Source of the DNA: CAVRUF01 sp963716005 | GTDB taxonomy: Bacteria > Actinomycetota > Thermoleophilia > Gaiellales > Gaiellaceae | Assembly: GCA_963716005.1 (NCBI GenBank) | Contig: OY970285.1 | Location: forward strand, 1,984,001 to 2,048,000 | Reading direction: 5' to 3' | DNA length: 64,000 nucleotides | Part shown: positions 26,075-34,238 of the stretch, in pieces | Numbering within the stretch: the stretch's first letter is position 1 | Layout of the letters: each line of letters starts with the position of its first letter | Notes under the pieces: generated by a model | Told to the model about the DNA's origin: nothing | The model's database searches: none | What the model saw: only the letters and a program-made list of their open reading frames with translations | Made by a program: the position numbers and the translations under genes

Positions 26075-26799
26075 CCGCCCGGAAGCCGGGCGGTCATTCC
26101 GCGCAGCGCCGGTACCGGATCCTCCTCCGGCTGAGCGACCACGAGCAGCGCGCCGTACGTGCCCACGCCCAGGGCGTCGACAAGCGCTTGCAACCCGACC
26201 GCCAGGGCGAACGCCTTATGGGACTGCTCGCCGCCGAACGGGACGAGCTCCTCGGGCGACGCGGTTCCGAGGAGCACCTCGCCGTGCGTGACCGCGCCCA
26301 TGGACACGTCCGAGACCAGCGGTTGTCCGTCGGAGGACGGGACGCCGATCGCGATCGGGTTCGTGCCGGCGAGCGGCGGGCCGCCGTCCGGCGAGGCCAA
26401 CCGGGGCGGTGACGTCGCGGTGAGCCACGCCGCCAGCCCACCCTCCGCCAGGCGGCGCACCCAGTAACCCAGCACGCCCGTAGGGAAGCAGTCCGCGGCG
26501 ACGATCACGCGGGCCCGGTCCGGCGGTGAAGCCAGCTGCGCGTCCACGATCGCCGCGAGCGTCAGGTAGCCGAGCGCGCCGCGGCCCTCCCAGCGCTCGA
26601 AGCCGGGCTCCGCGACGACCCGCTCGGAGCGGGCGCCCGGACGAAGATCGGGAAATGTCTCGAGCCACGCGACGCGAGCCGTTCCGTGTCCTGGCCGGCC
26701 CCGCTCGTCCGCGTCCGCGAAGTGGTCGGCGAGCGCGCGGGCATCCGGCTCCGAAAAGCCGAGCCGCCGCAGCCGCTCTACTGCCTCGTCGCGGGACAC
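26071..26799 (-). CDS. Short LDH2-type malate/lactate dehydrogenase family protein
   Basis: An NAD(P)-dependent oxidoreductase of the Ldh/YlbC-YbiC family (malate, lactate, sulfolactate or ureidoglycolate dehydrogenases). Recognisable parts are the N-terminal helices with HFADADERGRPGHGTARV, where the His is the family catalytic site, and the nucleotide-binding part PPLAGTNPIAIGVP with DVSMGAVTHGE. At 242 residues it is about 100 short of the usual 330-350: the region between the first helices and the NAD site is reduced. It may be a compact variant or have lost activity. GTG 26799 follows a TACTGT box by eight bases. It is divergent from an ABC exporter and convergent with DUF1028. Confidence 0.75.
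   Translation of the reverse strand: MSRDEAVERLRRLGFSEPDARALADHFADADERGRPGHGTARVAWLETFPDLRPGARSERVVAEPGFERWEGRGALGYLTLAAIVDAQLASPPDRARVIVAADCFPTGVLGYWVRRLAEGGLAAWLTATSPPRLASPDGGPPLAGTNPIAIGVPSSDGQPLVSDVSMGAVTHGEVLLGTASPEELVPFGGEQSHKAFALAVGLQALVDALGVGTYGALLVVAQPEEDPVPALRGMTARLPGG
26075..26093. terminator. Hairpin at the DUF1028/LDH2 convergence point
   Basis: A perfect 8-bp stem CCGCCCGG/CCGGGCGG with a three-base loop directly follows the DUF1028 stop and lies inside the last codons of the LDH2 gene. There is no T-tract, so it may slow or end transcription from the plus strand. Confidence 0.35.
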
Positions 26800-26806
26800 A
26801 GGCGCC

Positions 26807-26813
26807 TACAGTA
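26807..26813. promoter_or_regulatory. Overlapping divergent -10 boxes (TACAGTA)
   Basis: The heptamer TACAGTA gives TACAGT on the plus strand, six bases before GTG 26819 of the ABC gene, and TACTGT on the minus strand, eight bases before GTG 26799 of the LDH2 gene. Both transcripts would be leaderless, and the two promoters cannot be occupied at once. Confidence 0.5.
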
Positions 26814-26818
26814 CAAGC

Positions 26819-27658
26819 GTGCCGGCCGCCCTTTCGACCCGCGGTCTCGCCAAGCGGTACGGGCGGATCGACGCGCTCTCAGGCGTCGACCTCTCCGTGG
26901 AGGAAGGCGAGCTCGTCGGCCTGCTCGGGCCGAATGGCGCGGGGAAGTCCACGCTCGTGAAGATCGCCGTCGGCCTCGTCCGGCCGACCGGCGGCGAGGC
27001 GCTCGTCTGCGGCGCACGGGCCGGTTCCCACACCGCGCGTGCGAATCTCGGCTACCTCGCGGAGCTCTTCCGATTTCCGGGCTGGTACACGGCGGACGAG
27101 CTGCTGCGGCTCCACCAGAAGCTCGCGAGCTCCTCCGGCGGCGAGGCGGAGCGGCGGGAGCTGCTCGCGCTGGTCGGGCTCTCCGACGCGGCCGACCGCA
27201 AGATCGAGGCGATGTCCAAGGGGATGTCGCAGCGCCTCGGGATCGCGCAGGCGCTCGTCGGCAACCCGCGCCTGCTGCTCCTCGACGAGCCGACCAGCGC
27301 CCTCGATCCCGCCGGGCGGATCACGGTCCGCCTACTGCTCGAGGAACTGCGCTCGCGTGGCGTAGCGGTGCTCCTCAACTCGCATCTCCTGAGCGAGATC
27401 GAGCTCGTCTGCGACCGCGTCGCGATCATCGACCACGGCAAGGTCGTCGCGGCCGGGACGCCGCAGGAGCTCTCCCACGCGCGCGGCGTCGAGATCGAGA
27501 CGGCCGAAGGCATGAAGACCTTCGCCGACGCGACCCGCGCCGACGTGCCGGGCCTCGTCGCCGAGCTCGTCGCCGCCGGCGAGCAGATCTACGGCGTACG
27601 CGTCGTCGAGACCACGCTCGAGGAGAGCTACCTCGAGGCGATCCGGGACAACGCATGA
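26819..27658 (+). CDS. ABC transporter ATP-binding protein
   Basis: ATPase half of an ABC-2-type exporter. In 279 residues it shows Walker A GPNGAGKST (about residue 38), the Q-loop region, the signature as MSKGMSQRLGIAQAL, Walker B LLLLDEPTSALDP and the switch His in NSHLLSEIE. The C-terminal ~70 residues are the usual extension of the drug and antibiotic export type. It overlaps the permease gene by four bases (ATGA). GTG 26819 is fixed by the leaderless TACAGT box; there is no Shine-Dalgarno. The substrate is unknown. Confidence 0.93.
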   Translation: MPAALSTRGLAKRYGRIDALSGVDLSVEEGELVGLLGPNGAGKSTLVKIAVGLVRPTGGEALVCGARAGSHTARANLGYLAELFRFPGWYTADELLRLHQKLASSSGGEAERRELLALVGLSDAADRKIEAMSKGMSQRLGIAQALVGNPRLLLLDEPTSALDPAGRITVRLLLEELRSRGVAVLLNSHLLSEIELVCDRVAIIDHGKVVAAGTPQELSHARGVEIETAEGMKTFADATRADVPGLVAELVAAGEQIYGVRVVETTLEESYLEAIRDNA

Positions 27659-28515
27659 GCGGGATCCCGATCGTGATCGGCTATGCCCTGCGGGAAAGCC
27701 TGCGCAGGCGCGTGTTCGTCATCGTCCTCATCCTCACGGCGGCCTTCCTCGGGCTCTACGCGCTCGGAACCGAGCACGCGTTCAACGAGGTCGCCGAGTT
27801 CGACGAGGGCCCGACCGCGGGCGTCCTCGACGAGCAGGTGCTGGCCGGGGCGACGCTCCTCGGCCTGGCGATGTTCGGGACGCTCTTCCTGGGCGTTGTC
27901 CTGGGGATCTTCCTGACGCTCTCGGCGGTGCGCGGCGACGCCGAGCGCGGGCTCCTCCAGCCGCTCGTCGTACGGCCGCTCGGCCGCAACGCGCTCCTGG
28001 CGGGCCGCTTCGCCGCCGCGGGCGCCGTGTGCTTCGTCTACGTCTTCGCCGTCTTCGCGGCCACCGCAGGGATCACGTACTGGGCGGGAGGCTGGTGGCC
28101 CGACCAGTTCTGGCTGCCCGGGATCGAGCTCGCGGCAGCGGTGGTCGTCGTGACCGCGATCTCACTGCTCGGCTCGGTGTTCCTGTCGGCGACCGCGAAT
28201 GGCATTGCCGTCTTCATGCTCTTCGGAGCGGGCCTCGTGGGCGGACTGCTCGGCCAGATCGGCGAGGGGATCAACTCGCAGACGCTGATCGACGTCGCGA
28301 ACAAGACGTCCTGGGCGCTTCCGTTCGAGGCGCTCTACCAGGACGCCCTGCATGCGATCAGCTCCGAGAGCTTCGGCCTGACGCAGACGGTGCTCCAGCT
28401 GGGCCCGTTCGGCGGCGCGCAGGGCGCCGGCAACGCGCTCTGGCCGTGGACGCTCGGCTACCTCGCCGTGGCCGCGGTCGTCGCGAGCGTCGGGTTCGCC
28501 CGGCGCGACCTCTAG
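27655..28515 (+). CDS. ABC-2-type transporter permease
   Basis: Membrane partner of the ATPase encoded just upstream, 286 residues with six hydrophobic segments. The topology (a first helix near residue 22, a long extracytoplasmic loop, then pairs of helices) and the cytoplasmic segment SAVRGDAERGLLQPLVVRPLGR are typical of ABC-2 permeases of the NosY/CcmB-like type. It overlaps the ATPase gene by four bases and ends convergently with the small gene at 28512, sharing CTAG. Confidence 0.88.
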   Translation: MSGIPIVIGYALRESLRRRVFVIVLILTAAFLGLYALGTEHAFNEVAEFDEGPTAGVLDEQVLAGATLLGLAMFGTLFLGVVLGIFLTLSAVRGDAERGLLQPLVVRPLGRNALLAGRFAAAGAVCFVYVFAVFAATAGITYWAGGWWPDQFWLPGIELAAAVVVVTAISLLGSVFLSATANGIAVFMLFGAGLVGGLLGQIGEGINSQTLIDVANKTSWALPFEALYQDALHAISSESFGLTQTVLQLGPFGGAQGAGNALWPWTLGYLAVAAVVASVGFARRDL

Positions 28516-28799
28516 TCGTTCTTCATCTCGAGAGCGACTTCGTACATCTCGACGTTCGAGCGTTGGCCGGCGCCCTCGGGCGGGCTCATCGCGTTGAGCG
28601 CCTCGTCGCCGCGACGCAGGCCGTCCTCGTCCTCGAAGAACACGATCCCGACCGCGGTTCCCTTCTCCCGGTCGATGAGGTGCATGAACCCCTTGGCGTG
28701 CTCGAGGCCGGGCGGCGTGTCCATCGAGGACATCTCCTCGATCTGAGCGTCGACGTTGGACATGTCGAGCCCTTCGAACTTGGCGATCCGTGCAAACAC
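28512..28799 (-). CDS. Small ABM-like (dimeric alpha-beta barrel) protein
   Basis: A 95-residue protein with the pattern of the dimeric ferredoxin-like barrel: a first strand FARIAKFEG, a helix, the strand GFMHLIDREKGTAVGIVFFE and a helix (DGLRRGDEALNAM), then a last strand YEVALEM. Proteins of this type act as small monooxygenases or heme-degrading enzymes, or have no known function. There are no catalytic residues I can point to. GTG 28799 has a GAAAGGAG ribosome site five bases upstream. It lies just downstream of mscL on the same strand. Confidence 0.75.
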   Translation of the reverse strand: MFARIAKFEGLDMSNVDAQIEEMSSMDTPPGLEHAKGFMHLIDREKGTAVGIVFFEDEDGLRRGDEALNAMSPPEGAGQRSNVEMYEVALEMKND

Positions 28800-28813
28800 T
28801 GGGACTCCTTTCG

Positions 28814-29191
28814 CTAGCGGGAGACGCGCTCGAGCGCGGCCAGCAACTCCTGGTGGCGGCGCTCTTCGTCCGGTGTGCCCTCCTCGGCCGGGCCGGCGAG
28901 CCGGTCGGTGAGCTCGGTCAGCGGCTTGACGACGAAGAAGAAGACAGCGGTTGCGATCGCCACGAACTGGATCACCGACGTGAGGAACGCGCCGTAGCGG
29001 AACACCGCGTCGTTGATCGTGAACGTGAGGTCGTTGAAGTTCGGCTTGCCGAAGATCATCGCGATGATCGGCATCACGAGGTCGTCCACGAACGAGGTCA
29101 CGACGGCTGCGAACGCGATTCCCATGACGAAGGCGACGGCGAGCTCGGCGAGGTTGCCGCGGACGAGAAAGTTCTTGAACTCGTTGAGCAA
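28814..29191 (-). CDS. mscL: Large-conductance mechanosensitive channel
   Basis: Opens under membrane tension to release solutes during hypo-osmotic shock. The 125-residue protein has the MscL N-terminal helix (EFKNFLVRGNLAELAVAFVMGIAF), the first pore helix with the Gly/Ala-rich pattern, a short periplasmic loop, the second helix VIQFVAIATAVFFFVVKPL and a charged cytoplasmic helix. The family start falls on TTG 29191, with GGAGG six bases upstream; there is no ATG or GTG at that place and the longer upstream frame is not MscL-like. It precedes the ABM-like gene. Confidence 0.95.
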   Translation of the reverse strand: MLNEFKNFLVRGNLAELAVAFVMGIAFAAVVTSFVDDLVMPIIAMIFGKPNFNDLTFTINDAVFRYGAFLTSVIQFVAIATAVFFFVVKPLTELTDRLAGPAEEGTPDEERRHQELLAALERVSR

Positions 29192-29278
29192 GCTGGGCCT
29201 CCCTGGAAAGTCGAATGGACAGGGCCACGCTACGCGACCTCGCTCTACGATGCTCCGACCGACGACCGAGGAGGAGAC

Positions 29279-30466
29279 GTGGACCAGCGCAACGGCATTT
29301 CGGCGGCCGAGTTCCAGGAGCGGCGCGAGCGGCTGCTCGAGCACGTTCGAAGCAACGGCCTCGCCGGCTACGTCCTCTTCGACGCGGACTACATCCAGTA
29401 CTTCACGGGATTCTGGTTCCTCTCGAACGAGCGACCCGTGATCTACGCGGAGAGCGCCGGCGGCGACTCAGCGGTGTTCGTGCCGGAGTTCGAGGTCGAG
29501 CGCACGCGCGCCGAGGCCGCGTTCGCCCGGGTCGAGTCCTATCCGGAGTACCCGGGCATCGAGCACCCGATGGCGATCTTCGCCCGCGTCCTCGAGGATC
29601 TGGGAGTTCGGGACGCGATCGGCGCCGACAGCGACGGCTACCCGGGGATTCTCGGCTACAAGGGGCCGTCGCTCAGCGACGCGGCCGGGGCAACGGTCGC
29701 TCCGCTCGGCGATGTCATCGAACGGATGATGGCGACGAAGAGCGCGAGCGAGATCGAGCTCATCCGCGAGAGCGGGCGCTGGTGCGCCCACGCGCATCGC
29801 CTGCTACAGGAGTACTCCCGGCCGGGCGCGACGGAGGCCGAGGCCAGTCTCCGCGCCAACCAGGAGGCAACGCTGGCGATGCTCGCAGAGCTCGGCGAGG
29901 TCGGCGGGATGTCGTCCTCGGACGGCGCCTCCGCGGGCTACCGCGGCCAGATCGGGCTGCGAAGCTCGTGGGCGCACGCGGTCGCGCACAACATCGCGTT
30001 CCAGGCGGGCGACGTGCTCGTGACCGAGACGAGCGCGCCGGTCTGGGGCTACAACGCCGAACTCGAGCGGGCGATGATCATCGGCCCGCCGACCGACGAG
30101 ATGCGGCGGCTCTTCGACCACACCGTCGCCGCACAGCAGGTCGCCTTCAAGGCCGTCCGCCCAGGCACGACGTGCGCGGACGTGGACGGCGCGGTCATGC
30201 GCTACTTCGAGGAGAACGACCTGCTCACGTACTGGCGCCAGCACACCGGGCACGGCATCGGGCTACGAAACCACGAGGCGCCGTTCCTCGACGTCGGCGA
30301 CCCGACGCCGCTCGAGCCCGGGATGGTGTTCACCATCGAGCCGAGCCTCTACGACCCGGGGATCGGCGGCTTCCGCCACTCCGACACGGTCGTCGTCACC
30401 GCGGACGGGATGGACAAGCTCACCGACTATCCGAGCGACATCGAGAGCCTCACGCTGCCGAGCTAG
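29279..30466 (+). CDS. M24 pita-bread hydrolase of the creatinase/ectoine hydrolase type
   Basis: A 395-residue two-domain protein: an N-terminal creatinase domain (with NGLAGYVLFDADYIQYFTGF) and the C-terminal pita-bread domain. Of the five metal ligands of methionine aminopeptidase and prolidase, the His (HTGHGIGLRNHEAP) and one Glu (FTIEPSLY) are kept, but the two Asp positions read VTETSAPVWGY and YNAELERAM and the last Glu is replaced in FRHSDTVVV. These are the replacements seen in creatinase and ectoine hydrolase, which need no metal. I infer an amidinohydrolase or ring-opening amide hydrolase rather than a peptidase. GTG 29279 follows GAGGAGGAG. Confidence 0.8.
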   Translation: MDQRNGISAAEFQERRERLLEHVRSNGLAGYVLFDADYIQYFTGFWFLSNERPVIYAESAGGDSAVFVPEFEVERTRAEAAFARVESYPEYPGIEHPMAIFARVLEDLGVRDAIGADSDGYPGILGYKGPSLSDAAGATVAPLGDVIERMMATKSASEIELIRESGRWCAHAHRLLQEYSRPGATEAEASLRANQEATLAMLAELGEVGGMSSSDGASAGYRGQIGLRSSWAHAVAHNIAFQAGDVLVTETSAPVWGYNAELERAMIIGPPTDEMRRLFDHTVAAQQVAFKAVRPGTTCADVDGAVMRYFEENDLLTYWRQHTGHGIGLRNHEAPFLDVGDPTPLEPGMVFTIEPSLYDPGIGGFRHSDTVVVTADGMDKLTDYPSDIESLTLPS

Positions 30467-30506
30467 CCGTGCGGATATCAACCACTACAGTGGCGGTCGG
30501 TACACA

Positions 30507-31127
30507 ATGAACGCCCCCGCCTCGAGCACCATCACGCCAGTCTTCGTTGCCGACCTTTACGTCGAGGGCGAGCGGATGCCGGTCTACGTGCACGTCATCG
30601 ACCATCCCGATGCGCGCGTGCTGGTCGACACCGGCATGACGGAGCTGCACCCGGCGATGGCCGACATGGATCCCCGCCTCCAGCCGCTGAGCGAGCAGGA
30701 CTTCGATCTCGCCGGCATCGACATCGTCGTCAACACACACCTGCACGCCGACCACTGCGGCGGCAACCACCTCTTCGCCGGCAAGCCGATCTACGTCCAG
30801 CGTAGGGAGCTCGACGACGCGCGCAGCGAGGACGACTACATTCGCGAGTGGGTCGAGGCGCCCGGCGTGCAGTACGTGCCGGTCGACGGCGAGCACGAGT
30901 TGCTGCCCGGGCTCCGACTCGTCCCGGCGCCGGGCCACACACCCGGCATGCAGATGGTCGTCGTCGAGACCGGCGGGCGCCCGGTCATCGTCGGCGGCGA
31001 CGTGGCGGTTTGGTTCGGCGAGTTCGACGAGCCGCCCACCGAAGGCCGGCAGCGGGTCCTTGCGCTCGACCCCGAGCTCGTCTGGCTCACGCACGAGCAC
31101 GAGCCGTGGCGACCCCGGACCGCCTAA
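30507..31127 (+). CDS. MBL-fold hydrolase, AHL-lactonase-like
   Basis: A 206-residue metallo-beta-lactamase-fold enzyme with the dinuclear zinc motif NTHLHADHCGGN, then PAPGHTPGMQMV and GGDVAVWFGEF carrying the next His and the bridging Asp, and LTHEHEPW near the end for the last His. This set matches the N-acyl-homoserine lactonase (AiiA/AttM) branch, which opens lactone rings, but related proteins act on other esters, so the substrate is open. It starts 40 bp after the M24 gene. A TACAGT box about 15 bases before ATG could be its promoter. Confidence 0.85.
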   Translation: MNAPASSTITPVFVADLYVEGERMPVYVHVIDHPDARVLVDTGMTELHPAMADMDPRLQPLSEQDFDLAGIDIVVNTHLHADHCGGNHLFAGKPIYVQRRELDDARSEDDYIREWVEAPGVQYVPVDGEHELLPGLRLVPAPGHTPGMQMVVVETGGRPVIVGGDVAVWFGEFDEPPTEGRQRVLALDPELVWLTHEHEPWRPRTA

Positions 31128-31154
31128 GACATCACGCCGGCGAAACGGGCGAAA

Positions 31155-31227
31155 TGGGCCGTGAAGGATTCGAACCTTCGACCTTGGGATTAAGAGTCCC
31201 CTGCTCTACCAACTGAGCTAACGGCCC
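31155..31227 (-). tRNA. tRNA-Lys (anticodon CTT)
   Basis: The minus strand folds as a cloverleaf: acceptor GGGCCGT/ACGGCCC, D-arm with AGCTCAGTTGGTAGAGC, anticodon loop CTCTTAA (anticodon CTT, reading AAG), T-arm GAAGGTTCGAATCCTTC, discriminator A. CCA is not encoded. It is convergent with the MBL gene. Confidence 0.97.
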
Positions 31228-31306
31228 GCGACGGGCGATTCTAGCGACGAGCCGCTCTCGCCCCGCACGGTTGCAGGCCCTGGGCGTACAGGTCACTCGC
31301 GCGCGC

Positions 31307-31426
31307 GCCCCACCCTGGGAGGGGGATGTCCACCCGCTACCCGCTTCGAGCGTACCGCGGAAATGCGCGCGAAACAGTCACGACGTGTGCCGATTCTCAG
31401 CGGGAAGCGTGCCGATTCAGCGCGCC
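31307..31426 (+). repeat. Dispersed intergenic repeat, copy 2
   Basis: Related to 2843-2947 and 48078-48200. It opens with GCCCC-A-CCC-T-GGG-A-GGGG, then TCCACCCGCTACCCGC, a GC-rich middle sharing GCGCGCGAAA with copy 1, and two TGCCGATTC boxes 22 bp apart (GATTC at 31392 and 31414). It fills most of the 31228-31582 gap between tRNA-Lys and wecB. Apart from this and a possible short reading frame on the minus strand, I see nothing else in that gap. Confidence 0.65.
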
Positions 31427-31557
31427 CGGGCCGGGCGCGGTCTTGCGCACTTCGGCTCGTTCAGCTTCCGCGCCGCGTACCAGGTCACGTCTTTTCCGGC
31501 CTTGACCGCCGCCGCGGCGACGAGTCCACCGGTCTGAAGTAGGTGCTTGGCGAGCAT
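31417..31557 (-). CDS. Possible 46-residue basic protein
   Basis: A short frame divergent from wecB, starting MLAKHLLQTGGLVAAAAVKAG and ending in a basic tail rich in Arg and Pro. The middle could be one amphipathic or membrane helix. Its last codons overlap the edge of repeat copy 2. Third-position G/C is high, but at this length that is weak support, and I know no homologue. The start shares a 25-bp gap with wecB. Confidence 0.3.
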   Translation of the reverse strand: MLAKHLLQTGGLVAAAAVKAGKDVTWYAARKLNEPKCARPRPARAR

Positions 31558-31582
31558 GGGATAGCTAGATTCGGACGCCGAC

Positions 31583-32636
31583 ATGCGTGTCCTCTCAGTT
31601 GTCGGCAACCGGCCGCAGTTCATCAAGTCCGCATCCCTCTCTTTGGCGCTCCGCAAACAGGGGATCGACGAGGTCGTCCTGCACACCGGCCAGCACTACG
31701 ATCCCGAGCTCTCCGGGGTGTTCTTCGACGAGCTCGGGCTCGAGCCCCCGGTACACCGGCTGGACACGGGCTCGGGCTCGCACGCCGCTCAGACTGCGCG
31801 CATGTTGCCCGGGATCGAGGCGGCGATCCTCGCCGAGAGCCCCGACACGGTCGTCGTCTACGGCGATACGAACTCCACCCTCGCCGGCGCGCTCGCGGCC
31901 GCGAAGCTGAACGTCGCGGTCGCGCACGTCGAGGCCGGGTTGCGCTCGTTCGTCCGCTCCATGCCCGAGGAGGTGAACCGCGTGCTCGTCGACCGGCTGT
32001 CCTCCCTGCTCTTCTGCCCGAGCGAGCGTCGCGGTCGAGAACCTGCGCGCCGAGGGGATGACCGAGGGCATCCACGAGGTCGGCGACGTGATGCTCGACG
32101 CGAACCGGCTGTTCGCGCCGCTCGCCCTCGAGCGGTCGGCTGCGGTCGCAGACGCGGGCGTCGAGCCAAAGAGCTACGTCCTCGCGACCGTGCACCGTGA
32201 GGCGAACGTCGCGCCGGCGCCGCTTCAAGCGATCCTCGCGGGCCTCGCCGGTGACGAACCCGTCGTCTTCCCCGCGCACCCGCGTACAAGCGCCGCGCTC
32301 GCCGACATCGACGTGCCCGAGAACATCCGGCTCATCCCGCCCGCCGGGTACCTCGACTTCACCGCGCTCGCCGCGCAGGCGCGGGTGGTCGCCACCGACT
32401 CGGGCGGAGCGCAGAAGGAGGCGTACTGGCTCGGCGTCCCGTGCGTGACGCTTCGCGACGAGACCGAGTGGGTCGAGACGGTCGAGACCGGCTGGAACAC
32501 GCTCGCAGGCTCCTCCGACCCGGTGCGAATCGCCACGGCGATCGCGAACGCGAAGGCCCAACCCGACCATCCCGACCTCTACGGCGACGGTCGCGCCGCC
32601 GAACGCATCGCCCGTACGATTGCCGCCGATGAATGA
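31583..32636 (+). CDS. wecB: UDP-N-acetylglucosamine 2-epimerase, non-hydrolysing (frameshifted)
   Basis: Interconverts UDP-GlcNAc and UDP-ManNAc for surface polysaccharide synthesis. The N-terminal Rossmann half shows GNRPQFIKSA, HTGQHYD, YGDTNSTLAGALAA and HVEAGLRSF; the C-terminal half has VHREANV, VFPAHPRT and the nucleotide-binding TDSGGAQKEAYWLGVP. The frame breaks at about 32030-32036 (GAGCGTCGCGGTC) by one extra base; corrected length is 350 residues. The break lies in the hinge after LLFCPSER. The stop overlaps the start of the oxidoreductase gene by eight bases. Confidence 0.92.
32615..32620 (+). promoter_or_regulatory. Possible internal -10 box before the oxidoreductase gene
   Basis: TACGAT ends eight bases before ATG 32629, inside the last codons of wecB. 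It fits the spacing of the other leaderless candidates but may be chance. Confidence 0.25.
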
Positions 32637-33609
32637 CCGGATCAGGATCGGCGTCGTCGGCCTCGGCTACTGGGGGCCGAACCTCGCGCGCAACTTCAAC
32701 GAGCTCGCCGAGCTCGCATTCGTGTGCGACTCGAACGAGGAGTACCTGGCCGCCACGGCCGCGCGCTATCCCACCGCGACAGCGACACCGCGCTTCGACG
32801 ACCTGCTCGCCGACGATACCCTCGACGCGGTCGTCATCGCGACGCCGGTTCCCACGCACGCCGACCTCGCGCGCCGCGCCCTCGAGACCGGCAAGCACGT
32901 CTTCGTCGAGAAGCCGGTCGCGCTCACGGCGGCCGACGCCGAATCGGTCGCGGCGCTGGCCGAGGAGCGCGGCCTCGTGCTCATGCCCGGGCACCTGCTC
33001 CTCTACCACCCCGGCGTCCGCGCGCTGAAGGAGATCGTCGATTCCGGCGACCTCGGCCGGCTCCTGGTCGTCTACGGCAACCGCCAGAACCTCGGGAAGA
33101 TCCGCCGCGACGAGAACGTCCTCTGGAGCCTCGGCGCGCACGACCTCTCGGTGATCATCGATCTCGTCGGCGAGGAGCCGGACGAGGCCTGGGCGCGCGG
33201 CGAGTCGTTTCTCACCAAGGGCGTCGAGGACGTCGTCTTCTGCTACCTGCGCTTCCCGTCGGGCGTCGTCGCGCACATGCACCTGTCCTGGCTCGACCCG
33301 CACAAGATGCGCAAGCTCACCGTGGTCGGCGACGCGAAGATGGCCGTCTTCGACGACATGGAGCCCGACCGCAAGATCACGGTCTACGACAAGGGCCCCA
33401 CCGGGCTCCCGTCCGGCGAGTGGATGACGCGCACCGGCGACACACTGAGCCCGCGGATCGCGATGGACGAGCCGCTGCGCCTCGAGTGCGAGCACTTCCT
33501 GGCGCTCGTCCGCGGCGAGGCCGACTCGGCGCACGCACGGGAGAACGGGCTCGCGGTCGTGCGCACGCTCGAAGAGCTCCAACGCTCGCTCGAGCGGGAG
33601 CCCGTGTGA
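32629..33609 (+). CDS. Gfo/Idh/MocA-type NAD-dependent oxidoreductase (sugar-nucleotide type)
   Basis: A 326-residue two-domain dehydrogenase. The N-terminal Rossmann domain begins IGVVGLGYWGPNLARNF, and the family motif EKPVALTAADAE holds the catalytic Lys-Pro. The C-terminal domain keeps GAHDLSVIIDL, whose Asp and His are catalytic in the family. Together with WecB upstream and the hexapeptide acyltransferase downstream it resembles WbpB/WlbA, which oxidises C3 of a UDP-HexNAc uronate. The matching aminotransferase (WbpE) is not in the window. It overlaps wecB by eight bases and the acyltransferase by four. Confidence 0.88.
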   Translation: MNDRIRIGVVGLGYWGPNLARNFNELAELAFVCDSNEEYLAATAARYPTATATPRFDDLLADDTLDAVVIATPVPTHADLARRALETGKHVFVEKPVALTAADAESVAALAEERGLVLMPGHLLLYHPGVRALKEIVDSGDLGRLLVVYGNRQNLGKIRRDENVLWSLGAHDLSVIIDLVGEEPDEAWARGESFLTKGVEDVVFCYLRFPSGVVAHMHLSWLDPHKMRKLTVVGDAKMAVFDDMEPDRKITVYDKGPTGLPSGEWMTRTGDTLSPRIAMDEPLRLECEHFLALVRGEADSAHARENGLAVVRTLEELQRSLEREPV

Positions 33610-34238
33610 TCGCGCCGACCGCGGTCGTCCACGACGGGACGGTGCTCGGCTCCAACGTGGCGATCGGAGACAACTCGGTCGTGGGCAAGCAGCCGACGCT
33701 GGGGAAGCGCTCCACGGCGAAGCGCGACCCGCTGCCTCCCACGGAGATCGGAGACGAGACCGCGATCCTCGCGCTGGCCGTCGTGTTCGCGGGCTCAAAG
33801 CTCGGCCGCGGAGTCGTGATCGGCGACCAGGCCTGCGTGCGCGAGCGCTGTGAGCTCGGGGACGAGGTCGTCGTCGGGCGCGGGTCTCTGGTCGAGAACG
33901 ACGTGACCGTCGGCGCTCGCACACGCATCCAGGCGAACGCCTACGTGACCGCCTACTCCACGATCGAGGAGGACGTCTTCATCGCGCCCGGCGTGATCAC
34001 GACGAACGACAACTTCATGGGCCGCACCGAGGCCAGGCTCGCCGCGATGAAGGGCCCGACGATCCGCCGCGGCGCGCGCATCGGCGGCGGCGCCGTGCTC
34101 CTGCCCGGGATCGAGATCGGCGAGGAGGCGTTCGTCGGCGCCGGCGCAGTCGTGACGAAGGACGTTCCGGCGCGAGCGGTCGTCGTGGGGAACCCGGCGC
34201 GGGTGATCCGCGACGTCCCCGCCGAAGAGTTGCTCTAG
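33606..34238 (+). CDS. Left-handed beta-helix acyltransferase (WbpD/WlbB-like)
   Basis: A 210-residue hexapeptide-repeat transferase. Imperfect repeats of the form (I/V)-G-x-x-x-x run from residue 4 to about 170 (for example VIGDQACVRERCELGDEVVVG and IGGGAVLLPGIEIGEEAFVG), and the usual loop with the catalytic region (PGVITTNDNFM) is present. Such proteins acetylate the 3-amino group of UDP-sugars. GTG 33606 overlaps the oxidoreductase stop (GTGA). The stop shares CTAG with the convergent subtilase. Confidence 0.87.
   Translation: MIAPTAVVHDGTVLGSNVAIGDNSVVGKQPTLGKRSTAKRDPLPPTEIGDETAILALAVVFAGSKLGRGVVIGDQACVRERCELGDEVVVGRGSLVENDVTVGARTRIQANAYVTAYSTIEEDVFIAPGVITTNDNFMGRTEARLAAMKGPTIRRGARIGGGAVLLPGIEIGEEAFVGAGAVVTKDVPARAVVVGNPARVIRDVPAEELL

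Noticed and set aside
31271..31537. An 88-codon plus-strand frame between tRNA-Lys and wecB
   Set aside because: It runs through the dispersed repeat, has no ribosome site and no protein-like pattern.
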